A DNA stretch of 9,649 bases from DATJSJ01 sp035504175 (GTDB taxonomy: Bacteria > Pseudomonadota > Alphaproteobacteria > Acetobacterales > Acetobacteraceae). Of the stretch, positions 1 to 5,367 are shown in pieces. The notes beneath the pieces are model-generated. The model saw only the letters and a list, made by a program, of their open reading frames with translations. It ran no database searches and was not told where the DNA came from. The position numbers and the translations under genes were made by a program. Location of the stretch: assembly GCA_035504175.1 (NCBI GenBank), contig DATJSJ010000294.1, positions 1 through 9,649 on the forward strand, written 5' to 3'. Positions within the stretch are counted from its first letter, which is position 1. Each line of letters starts with the position of its first letter.

Positions 1-13
1 TAACCCGGCGTCG

Positions 14-35
14 CGCCGCCACCCCCGCGGCGGCG
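14..35. other. GC-only hairpin just before the tRNA
   Basis: CGCCGCC (14-20) pairs perfectly with GGCGGCG (29-35) around an 8-base loop, ending five bases before the tRNA. It could be a terminator of a gene left of the window or part of the tRNA leader. There is no T tract, so the role is open. Confidence 0.3.
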
Positions 36-39
36 GGCT

Positions 40-130
<91 letters not shown>

Positions 131-288
131 TCGTGTCCACCAATCGATTAAAAAAATAGGTTTTCTTACGAGCCTCCGCGTCCAGTCCACAAACTGCGCC
201 ACAAAGCGCTATCGGCTGGGTAGGGCCTCGCTACCGGCAGGCTAGCAAGGATCACCTCCGAGGGCACCCGTGTTCTAACTCTGTTCCC

Positions 289-537
289 ATGCTTGCGTCA
301 GGGCGTGGCCGCGCGCTCGTTGGTCGCGCAACCCCCTGGCCTGTTGTGCTACGACGTTTGCGCCGGCATTGGCCGGATGTGGTCTGCGAATTTGGGCGGG
401 AGACGAAGCCACCGCTGCGCATGATCGCTGACCGGTATCGGTTGGAGCGGCCTACGCTTGCCGATGTGCTGCCGCGGTTGCGGCGTCAGAAATGCGGGAA
501 GTCACCACCGTCGGTGGCAATGGCGGGGAACCATTAG
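289..537 (+). CDS. Small hypothetical protein, possibly decayed zinc-ribbon type
   Basis: This is an 82-residue ORF of unknown function. Its middle and end (CEFGRETKPPLRMIADRY, then ADVLPRLRRQKCGKSPPSV) resemble, from memory, short proteobacterial proteins with two cysteine pairs flanking a helix, of the form C-x-C-G-R ... LPRLRC-x-x-CG-x-PP. Here one cysteine of each expected pair seems replaced, by F in CEFGR and by R in LRRQKCG. A zinc site would therefore not form, and the gene may be degenerate. No convincing Shine-Dalgarno precedes ATG 289, and the first ~25 residues are Arg/Ala-rich and uninformative; ATG 421 is an alternative start. The ORF stands alone between the tRNA and the convergent PEP-CTERM gene. 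A spurious ORF is possible. Confidence 0.4.
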   Translation: MLASGRGRALVGRATPWPVVLRRLRRHWPDVVCEFGRETKPPLRMIADRYRLERPTLADVLPRLRRQKCGKSPPSVAMAGNH

Positions 538-541
538 CAAG

Positions 542-579
542 CCCCCGCCGGTCTATCCGCCCGCGAGGCCGGCTCGGGG
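542..579. terminator. Weak inverted repeat between convergent genes
   Basis: GCCGG (547-551) pairs with CCGGC (569-573), and CCCC (542-545) with GGGG (576-579) across small bulges. It lies between the ends of the plus-strand small ORF (537) and the minus-strand PEP-CTERM gene (615), where a bidirectional terminator would be expected. There is no T tract and the loop is long, so this is only a candidate. Confidence 0.22.
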
Positions 580-614
580 ATTGATTCCGCTGGGAGAATG
601 ATCTCTACCGTGGA

Positions 615-1265
615 TTAGTTCAGCGTTGGTCGCGACCATTCGCGGGACGCAGCGGCCGGCGGAATTGGCGGCCCGCCAGGAGCAGCAGAGATCTTCGTAG
701 AGGGCGCTTCCTTCGCAACGTCAGACCTGTCCCAAGAAGGCCAGAACTGAGGAGAGCGAGTGACATCGGCTCTGGAACGTACGAATAAGTTACTGAGAGT
801 AGTGATCGGAAAATAGACGTCTCCATTCCCAACATAAGCGCTGAAACTGGTTGGCTCTTGTAAAACCGGTCCGATATCTAGGGTCTGCGACCAATTTTGC
901 GTCGTGTAGCCGAGTTGAAGTGGCATGTTGGCAACTAATGTCCACTCGCCCTGAAGGCAGCTCAACTGCGCTAACCCAGGTCCGTTCACGGCCAACGCGA
1001 TGCTATAGGCCACATCCACTACGCCGTTTGCAGACGTTGCCACATCCGAGCCATAACCCGTAAGTTGCGCGGAAGCGGCGATGGTGACGCCAGTGAGCGC
1101 GCTTGGATCACCATTCCACTGCGGCAACGCAACCTGGCTGTAAGTGCAAGTCGCCGCGACCGGGGCATTGCTAACGGAGTAGGTATAGGTGATTTGGTCG
1201 GCCCTGCTCGGTCTGGAGGCCACAACCGCTACGAGGATCGTGCTGGCAAGGATTGCGTGCCTCAT
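615..1265 (-). CDS. Secreted PEP-CTERM protein, sorting signal out of frame
   Basis: This is the 216-aa open frame of an exported surface or extracellular protein. The N-terminus is a signal peptide (MRHAILASTILVAVVAS, likely cut after SRA before DQITYTYS). The following ~130 residues are rich in S, T, N, V and G with a beta-strand pattern. I recognise no enzyme domain. After residue ~156 (ITTLSN) this frame turns into unrelated Arg/Pro-rich sequence. The expected C-terminal sorting signal, VPEP plus a hydrophobic stretch plus RRKR, is found in the next frame at 704-778. A +1 shift between roughly 783 and 810 would restore a 214-residue protein ending at 620. In PEP-CTERM proteins an exosortase recognises this signal; no exosortase is in the window. 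The start at 1265 is supported by AGGGGG five bases upstream. The gene is much less GC-rich than the right-hand operon. It is either a pseudogene or carries a sequencing error. Confidence 0.75.
   Translation of the reverse strand: MRHAILASTILVAVVASRPSRADQITYTYSVSNAPVAATCTYSQVALPQWNGDPSALTGVTIAASAQLTGYGSDVATSANGVVDVAYSIALAVNGPGLAQLSCLQGEWTLVANMPLQLGYTTQNWSQTLDIGPVLQEPTSFSAYVGNGDVYFPITTLSNLFVRSRADVTRSPQFWPSWDRSDVAKEAPSTKISAAPGGPPIPPAAASREWSRPTLN
704..778 (-). other. PEP-CTERM sorting signal in shifted frame
   Basis: Read in the frame that ends at 620, this stretch encodes VPEP, then the hydrophobic span MSLALLSSGLLGTGLTL, then RRKR. That is the canonical tripartite exosortase signal. It sits at the right distance from the upstream secreted protein but one frame away. 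The frame continues 27 residues past RRKR (PLRRSLLLLAG...), whereas family members normally end within a few residues of the basic cluster, so the original stop may also be lost. Confidence 0.85.
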
Positions 1266-1270
1266 GTCGG

Positions 1271-1276
1271 CCCCCT
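1271..1276 (-). promoter_or_regulatory. Ribosome binding site of the PEP-CTERM gene
   Basis: AGGGGG on the minus strand, five bases before the ATG at 1265-1263. It fixes the start at the residue that begins a good signal peptide. Confidence 0.6.
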
Positions 1277-1300
1277 ATTCGTGCCAATCCAAAGGGGACA

Positions 1301-1316
1301 AGCAAGATTTGTTCCC
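1301..1316 (-). promoter_or_regulatory. Candidate sigma-54 (-24/-12) promoter
   Basis: The minus strand reads GGGAACAAATCTTGCT. The GG pair (1315-1314) and the GC pair (1303-1302) are separated by exactly ten bases, and TTGCT matches the -12 element. The -24 side matches only partly (GGAACA against GGCACG). Transcription would start near 1290, about 25 bases before the ATG, which leaves room for the Shine-Dalgarno. As I recall, sigma-54 regulation through PrsK/PrsR has been proposed for PEP-CTERM genes; that this site is used is inference. Confidence 0.35.
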
Positions 1317-1455
1317 TGCATACACGACAGTGGCTTAGCCGGAAGCCAGGCGCGGCGCTGTAACGGAATCCGACTCAATCGTGGACAACCCGCTACCTCC
1401 ACTTTCATCCGCGGCCGGAGGAGGTGGGGAAGCACACGCGAACGACACGGCCGGA

Positions 1456-1881
1456 TCATGGAAGTTTGACCACCGTCAGCCAGAATTTCTCTACGTCGCG
1501 GACGATTGTCTGAAATGCTTCGAGCCCGACCGGCTTGGTGACATAGCAATTCGCGCCGAGCGCGTAGCTTTTGACAATATCCCGCTCGGCGTCCGATGAG
1601 GTCAGAATGACGACCGGAATGGTGCATAGGTCGGCGTGCTTCTTGATCTCCGAGAGGACCTGCCGTCCGTCCATCCTCGGGAGATTGAGGTCGAGAAGAA
1701 TCAAGTCCGGCAGTTCGGCTTGGACGTGTGGCGCCTGCCGTAAGAGATAGGCAAGCGCGTCCGGGCCGTTGTCCACGACCGTGATCGCGACGCGAAGCTT
1801 TCTCTCTTCCAGGATTTCCCTGGTCAGCTCGGCATCCCCGGGATTGTCTTCGATCAGCAGCACGCTGAGAGGTTTCGTCAT
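1456..1881 (-). CDS. Single-domain response regulator (Rcp1/CheY-like)
   Basis: This 141-aa protein is a receiver domain with no output domain, as in Rcp1-type partners of phytochrome-like kinases. Landmarks are the acidic pair E11-D12 in LLIEDNPGDAELT, the phospho-acceptor D64 in ILLDLNLPRMDG, the switch residue T94 in VILTSSDA, and K116 in YVTKPV. All residues needed for phosphorylation are present and the length is normal. Its ATG overlaps the stop of the kinase gene (ATGA, 1881-1878) and is preceded by a perfect AGGAGG. The two are therefore translationally coupled, and the kinase is the expected phosphodonor. With no DNA-binding domain, it must act by protein contact or by phosphorelay to another protein. 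Unlike the kinase, this gene is intact. The family assignment is firm; the physiological signal is unknown. Confidence 0.95.
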   Translation of the reverse strand: MTKPLSVLLIEDNPGDAELTREILEERKLRVAITVVDNGPDALAYLLRQAPHVQAELPDLILLDLNLPRMDGRQVLSEIKKHADLCTIPVVILTSSDAERDIVKSYALGANCYVTKPVGLEAFQTIVRDVEKFWLTVVKLP

Positions 1882-3377
1882 CGAATGCCTCCTGGTGCCG
1901 CCCGGAGGGTGAAGAAGAATTTGCTGCCTGCTCCGGGGCTCGACTCGACCCAGATGCGACCTCCGTGGCGCTCGACGATCTGCCTGGCGATCGCAAGCCC
2001 GATGCCGCTGCCCTGGTACTTGCCTCGCTCATGCAGTCGCTGGAACATCAGGAAGATCCGGTCCGCGTAGTCTTTTTCGAACCCGATTCCGTTGTCGGCA
2101 ACGGAAAACTGCCACCAATCACCGGTTCGCGTGGCGCCGATTGCTATCCGCGGCGGCTTGTCGGAGCGGAATTTGACCGCATTGTCGATCAGGTTCTGGA
2201 ACAGGCGGCCCAGCTCGATGTCATCGGCAAGCACCACGGGCAGGTCGTCGTAGTCGATCGTGGCACCCGCGTGGTGAATGGCCTGACGCAACGAACTGAC
2301 CACGTTGGCAACGACGTCGCCCGAGACTGTCGGTGCGATCGGCTTGCCCTCGGAGCCGACGCGCGAATAGGCGAGCAGATCGGCGATCAGGCGCTGCATG
2401 CGCCGCGCGCCGTCCGTGGCGAAATGGATGTATCGGTCCGCTCTCTCGTCGAGCTGACCGCGATAGCGCTGCGCAAGCAGCTCCGTGTAGTTGGCCACCA
2501 TGCGCAGCGGCTCTTGCAGGTCGTGGGAGGCCACATAGGCAAACTGCTCGAGCTTGGCATTGCTGCGCTGCAATTCGGCATCGCGCTGCTTGCCAACGGT
2601 GATATCACGAATGATCGAGGACACGCCAACCACGTCTCCCGCGGCGCCACGGATGGGGGACAGCGTGACGGACACGTCGACCTCGCTGCCGTCCCGCCGC
2701 AACCGCGTGGTCTCGAAGTGGTTGACCGCGCTGTTCTGGCGAATCTGATCCAGGAGACCCATTTCCTCTTTGACACGCGCCTGCGGAATCAGCGCGAACA
2801 CGGGCTTGCCGAGCATCTCGCTTGCCGCGTAGCCGAACAGTCGCTCGGCCGCCCTGTTCCAGCTCGTGATCACGCCGTCGAGGCTCTTGCTTAGTATGGC
2901 GTCATCAGAATATTCGACGATCGCGGCAAGATGTTCGTGGGCTGCCTCGACCCGCTTGCGCTCGGTGATATCGACGACCACCGCAAGCGTGAACAGGCCT
3001 TGCGACGTTGCTACGGGGTTCAACCCGATTTCGACGGCGATCTCGCGCCCGTCCTTGCGCCGGGCCGCGAGGTCGCGCCCGGCGCCCATGGCGCGCGCTT
3101 CGGGCGATCGGAAGAACCCTTCGACATGCGCGGGATGGACGGCGCGGTAGCGGTCCGGCACGAGCCGGTCGATGCGAGATCCAATCAACTCGTCGCGCAG
3201 GTATCCGAACAGCTCCTCCGCCTTGAGGTTGGCGAAGGTGATCTCGCTGCGCGGATTGACCATGAGAACGGCATTCGCGCCGCCTCGACGACCAGGCGGA
3301 CCTGCTCGGCCGCCGCGTTGCCTCGGGCCACGGGGGCAATTGAGATGAGGATCGAAAGCTCGCCAAAGAGTTCCCAC
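1878..3377 (-). CDS. PAS-PAS sensor histidine kinase, core part of split gene
   Basis: This frame encodes the larger part of a multi-PAS sensor kinase. Its first ~33 codons (3377 to about 3285) are an out-of-frame reading of the upstream PAS1 segment. Homology starts at ANAVLMVNPRSEITF; ATG 3263 is a possible internal start. In order it has PAS2 (ending FTLAVVVDITERK), PAS3 (LAAIVEYSDDAILSKSLDG to SSIIRDITVGK), a HisKA domain with phospho-acceptor His in YVASHDLQEPLR (codon 2525-2523), and a HATPase with N box FQNLIDNAVKF, G1 VADNGIGFE and G2 GSGIGLAI. The kinase core is complete. No membrane segment is seen, so it is probably cytoplasmic. The N-terminal PAS1 lies in another frame (3185-3685). 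One base added near 3281 would restore a protein of about 602 aa, with the His at about residue 388. The stop overlaps the response regulator start. PAS ligands are unknown. Confidence 0.85.
   Translation of the reverse strand: MGTLWRAFDPHLNCPRGPRQRGGRAGPPGRRGGANAVLMVNPRSEITFANLKAEELFGYLRDELIGSRIDRLVPDRYRAVHPAHVEGFFRSPEARAMGAGRDLAARRKDGREIAVEIGLNPVATSQGLFTLAVVVDITERKRVEAAHEHLAAIVEYSDDAILSKSLDGVITSWNRAAERLFGYAASEMLGKPVFALIPQARVKEEMGLLDQIRQNSAVNHFETTRLRRDGSEVDVSVTLSPIRGAAGDVVGVSSIIRDITVGKQRDAELQRSNAKLEQFAYVASHDLQEPLRMVANYTELLAQRYRGQLDERADRYIHFATDGARRMQRLIADLLAYSRVGSEGKPIAPTVSGDVVANVVSSLRQAIHHAGATIDYDDLPVVLADDIELGRLFQNLIDNAVKFRSDKPPRIAIGATRTGDWWQFSVADNGIGFEKDYADRIFLMFQRLHERGKYQGSGIGLAIARQIVERHGGRIWVESSPGAGSKFFFTLRAAPGGIR
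1888..1893 (-). promoter_or_regulatory. Strong Shine-Dalgarno of the response regulator
   Basis: Perfect AGGAGG on the minus strand, six bases from the ATG at 1881 and inside the 3' end of the kinase gene. It would allow efficient re-initiation on the regulator. Confidence 0.8.
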
Positions 3378-3685
3378 GGCTTGAGGGAGATCCCGATCGG
3401 GATGACCGACCCGTCCTTGCGCAGGCCAATATAGTCGCGTTCTGGACCTGTGGACGGCCGCTCGGTTGCGGCGACGCAGCGGTGCACGAGATCAGTCCAG
3501 CGCGGCCGGAGGCTTTCGAGCAGCAGAAGCTCGAACGCCCGACCACCCAGCTCGTCCGGGTCACAGCCGAACAGGGCGGCTGCGGCTGAATTGGCAAGCA
3601 CGATCTTTCCAGCGGAATCCACCAGCAGGGTCGGTGCCGGCACGGCCTCCAGAAAGCGCCCGATCTGGTCGGGGATCGTGTCCAT
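3185..3685 (-). CDS. N-terminal PAS domain of the same kinase, frameshifted
   Basis: This 166-aa frame begins at ATG 3685 with MDTIPDQIGRFLEAVPAPT and gives a complete PAS1 domain (LLVDSAGKIVLANSAAAALF through YIGLRKDGSVIPIGISLKPW to ILISIAPV, residues ~8-118). It then reads AEQVRLVVEAA, the opening of PAS2, and breaks into a nonsense Arg/Ser-rich tail. In the neighbouring frame PAS2 continues as NAVLMVNPRSEITF. The junction reads GCGGCGCGAATGCC, where GCGGCGCCGAATGCC (VVEAAPNAVLM) is expected, so one C appears to be missing near 3281. Only a weak GGGCGAG-like sequence precedes the start. The fragment alone has no kinase function. The CG-rich run makes a sequencing error plausible; a true mutation would uncouple PAS1 from the kinase core. 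Confidence 0.75.
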   Translation of the reverse strand: MDTIPDQIGRFLEAVPAPTLLVDSAGKIVLANSAAAALFGCDPDELGGRAFELLLLESLRPRWTDLVHRCVAATERPSTGPERDYIGLRKDGSVIPIGISLKPWELFGELSILISIAPVARGNAAAEQVRLVVEAARMPFSWSIRAARSPSPTSRRRSCSDTCATS

Positions 3686-4077
3686 ACGGGCTCGCCCGGT
3701 CCCGGTGTTCCGTGTCGCATCCCGGCGCGCGTGCAGCTTCGTCGGAAAGTGGACGGCCGTGTCGGCTCCAGCTTCGACAGGCTAGGCCCTGGCGCAGCCG
3801 CTGTCTTGCAAAAACGCAAGGTGCTGATCGATGCCTGCCGCCCGGTTTCCGGCGACGATGGCCGCGATCCGAAGCACCGGGCGGCGGGACTGCCGGCCGA
3901 ACGAGGTCCGGAGCCGTTCCGGTGGGTCATGCCCGGAGGCGCGGTCGAGGCGGCCGCTGGCCGACCCGCCGGAGCGACCGCCAAGAGTCTGGCGAAGGCG
4001 GACCGGCCGGCGGCCATGGCGACGGTCTCGGGTAGGGTCGGGTTGCCGCGCGCACCTCTGACCCGAGGGCCAGCACG
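3686..4077. other. Gene-free stretch between kinase and IS remnant
   Basis: I see no supportable gene. Open frames exist on the plus strand (3731-4081 among others), but they are Arg/Pro/Gly-rich, overlap one another and match nothing I recognise. A 7-bp inverted repeat (4027-4033 with 4061-4067) lies just left of the transposase start. The stretch probably holds the kinase upstream region and the left flank of the IS remnant. Confidence 0.5.
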
Positions 4078-4270
4078 ATGACGGACGACAAGATCGCCCT
4101 TCGCGAACTGTTGCAGAAGGGTTCGCACGTGACCTTCCTGCGCGAGATGATCGGCATTGCCGCGCAGCGCCTGATGGAGGTGGAGACCGGAATGCTGTGC
4201 GGCACCGCTCACGCGAGCGCAGCGCCGATCGGCCGGTTCAGAGCGACGGCGACCGCGATTGCGGCTTCAT
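4078..4270 (+). pseudogene. IS256-family transposase, truncated N-terminal remnant
   Basis: The ORF starting at ATG 4078 reads MTDDKIALRELLQKGSHVTF and then LREMIGIAAQRLMEVETGML, followed by CGTAHAS. This is the characteristic start of IS256-family (Mutator-like, DDE) transposases, whose N-terminus runs MTDD..AL.ELLQK....LREMIGFAAQRLME...E.L.GAAHGERS. After CGTAH the match moves to another frame, which reads ERSADRPVQSDGDRDCG and corresponds to the family's ERSAERxxQRNGYRDRDWE. One base seems deleted near 4213 (CACGCGAG for CACGGCGAG). Nothing beyond about 4270 resembles a transposase, so over 80% of the usual ~400 residues, including the catalytic DDE core, is gone. It is a dead relic marking earlier transposition here. 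I could not define its terminal inverted repeats. Confidence 0.8.
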
Positions 4271-4311
4271 CAGACCGCGTCCGGTGTGATTGTGCGCGCC
4301 GAACAAGTGTA

Positions 4312-4343
4312 GGGCAGGATCACCAAGCAGAGCGATCCTGCCC
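4312..4343. terminator. Perfect 10-bp hairpin, possible terminator
   Basis: GGGCAGGATC (4312-4321) pairs perfectly with GATCCTGCCC (4334-4343) around a 12-base loop. It lies about 160 bases downstream of the cytochrome c stop and right of the transposase stub. The T-richness after it is weak on both strands (minus TACACTTGTT, plus GATTTGTTCT). It could be a terminator of the cytochrome gene or a piece of a mobile element. Confidence 0.45.
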
Positions 4344-4501
4344 CAGCGATTTGTTCTCAAACCACGCCCGCGCCTTCGGAGGTTCGCCCCACCGCGATCA
4401 TCGTCTGGCGGCGCCGCGGACCGTGCGAACCGGGTGATGCGGATCGGGCCACGCCGAACCGGGCCGGATCACATCCAGGCGGGACAGTGCGGCCGGTCAT
4501 G

Positions 4502-4894
4502 TTACTTCGCGTCGTCGTTTTCCTTTTCGGCGTGACAGCAAAGCGTCTTCACATAGGCCAGCACGACGGTCGCCTGGGCCGTAGTGATCTGTCCCTTCCA
4601 GTGCGGCATGACCAGGTCGAGATCGCCGCCGTCCTCGTCCTTGCCCTCGAGGATGGCGCGCATGAGCTTCGCGTCGCTGTGCCCGTACGTGTTCTCGAGA
4701 CCCGGCGAGCGCAAATCGGCCGAGACCGTCTTGCCGACCTTCAAGCCGCCGGATCCGTCCGCGCGATGGCACATCACGCAGTGCGCGGCGTACACCGCCT
4801 TGCCGGCGCCGATGTCCGGCGCGGAACCGCCGGCCCAGGCGGGCAGCGGGCCGAGGAGCACGATCGCACCGACGAGCATCGATCCCGCGTTCAT
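4502..4894 (-). CDS. Periplasmic class I cytochrome c
   Basis: This 130-aa exported monohaem cytochrome is an electron carrier or the haem subunit of a periplasmic redox enzyme. Residues 1-21 form a signal peptide (MNAGSMLVGAIVLLGPLPAW, cut after AWA). The haem site is C39-V-M-C42-H43, following the usual helix GKAVYAAHC. M96 in LVMPHWKG is the likely distal ligand, and the final helix TTAQATVVLAYVKTL is typical of the fold. An unusual C119-C120-H121 follows, with a charged tail ending DDAK. The frame is open to ATG 4972, but the start at 4894 is preferred because it gives the signal peptide directly and has GGGAG eight bases upstream. The gene stands alone, with no oxidase or dehydrogenase beside it, so its partner is unknown. 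A candidate FNR/ANR box upstream suggests oxygen control. Confidence 0.92.
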   Translation of the reverse strand: MNAGSMLVGAIVLLGPLPAWAGGSAPDIGAGKAVYAAHCVMCHRADGSGGLKVGKTVSADLRSPGLENTYGHSDAKLMRAILEGKDEDGGDLDLVMPHWKGQITTAQATVVLAYVKTLCCHAEKENDDAK

Positions 4895-4902
4895 GACGTT
4901 TT

Positions 4903-4907
4903 CTCCC
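4903..4907 (-). promoter_or_regulatory. Ribosome binding site deciding the cytochrome c start
   Basis: GGGAG (in AACGGGAGAAAACGTC) lies eight bases before ATG 4894. It favours this start over the in-frame ATG at 4972. Confidence 0.7.
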
Positions 4908-4971
4908 GTTGTCGCCGGCGCTTCGTCCTCCAAGCGCAGCACAAGGCTTCGCGCCCGCACGACGCCCGTCA

Positions 4972-4985
4972 TTGACCTGGATCAT
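4972..4985. promoter_or_regulatory. Candidate FNR/ANR box upstream of cytochrome c
   Basis: TTGACCTGGATCAT matches the TTGAT-N4-ATCAA consensus at 8 of 10 positions, and the TTGA-N6-TCAA core at 7 of 8. Its centre is about 84 bases before ATG 4894. If it acts at the classical -41.5 position, transcription would start near 4937 with a leader of about 43 bases. A good -10 element is not evident. Confidence 0.35.
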
Positions 4986-5367
4986 CCGTGTGAGGATTGT
5001 CGCGCGCGGCCCCGGGAGCATGATTGCTGAAGCGGACGCCGCACGCGCGAATCACGCTCTTCACACCGGTATCACGCAGCCGGCGGAGCGCAACCGCTGC
5101 AGCCGAGTCGGTTTCCATCCCCGCACCGATGCTTCGGTCGATCGGTGTCGGGCGAGGCTCTGTCAGGATCCTTACGCCAACCTGACATTACACATCGCCA
5201 GGTCGGCGGCCCGGCTGGCGGCGACCGCGTCCCATTGCGACGCCACGCGGGCGTCGCAAGCGGTAACGCACTCATGCGCGACTGGCCGCATTACAGCGGC
5301 GCGCTTGCCAAACCTCGCGGCATCAGAACCGCGTCGCCCGGTCGTGGGCGCGGGATGCCGCCTCGTC
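4986..5367. other. Gene-free intergenic stretch
   Basis: Between the cytochrome c regulatory region and the end of the acyl-CoA dehydrogenase gene I find no supportable gene. The frames here are short, low in coding character and without recognisable motifs. The stretch contains the hairpin at 5235-5259. Confidence 0.5.
5235..5259. terminator. Perfect 10-bp hairpin after the catabolic operon
   Basis: TTGCGACGCC (5235-5244) pairs perfectly with GGCGTCGCAA (5250-5259) around the 5-base loop ACGCG. It sits about 110 bases past the acyl-CoA dehydrogenase stop in the direction of transcription. No U tract follows, so this may be an imperfect intrinsic terminator, an RNA-stabilising stem or a palindromic repeat element. 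Confidence 0.4.

Noticed and set aside
1278..1288. TTGGCACG as a sigma-54 -24 element
   Set aside because: The -24 half fits well, but no GC follows at the right spacing and transcription would begin at or after the start codon.
2905..4212. Long minus-strand 435-aa open frame
   Set aside because: It is an Arg/Ser/Pro-rich shadow of the kinase frames and extends over the IS remnant. The PAS domain is read in a different frame of the same strand.
4895..4972. Cytochrome c start at ATG 4972
   Set aside because: It adds 26 residues before the signal peptide and overlaps the candidate FNR box; ATG 4894 has a good Shine-Dalgarno.
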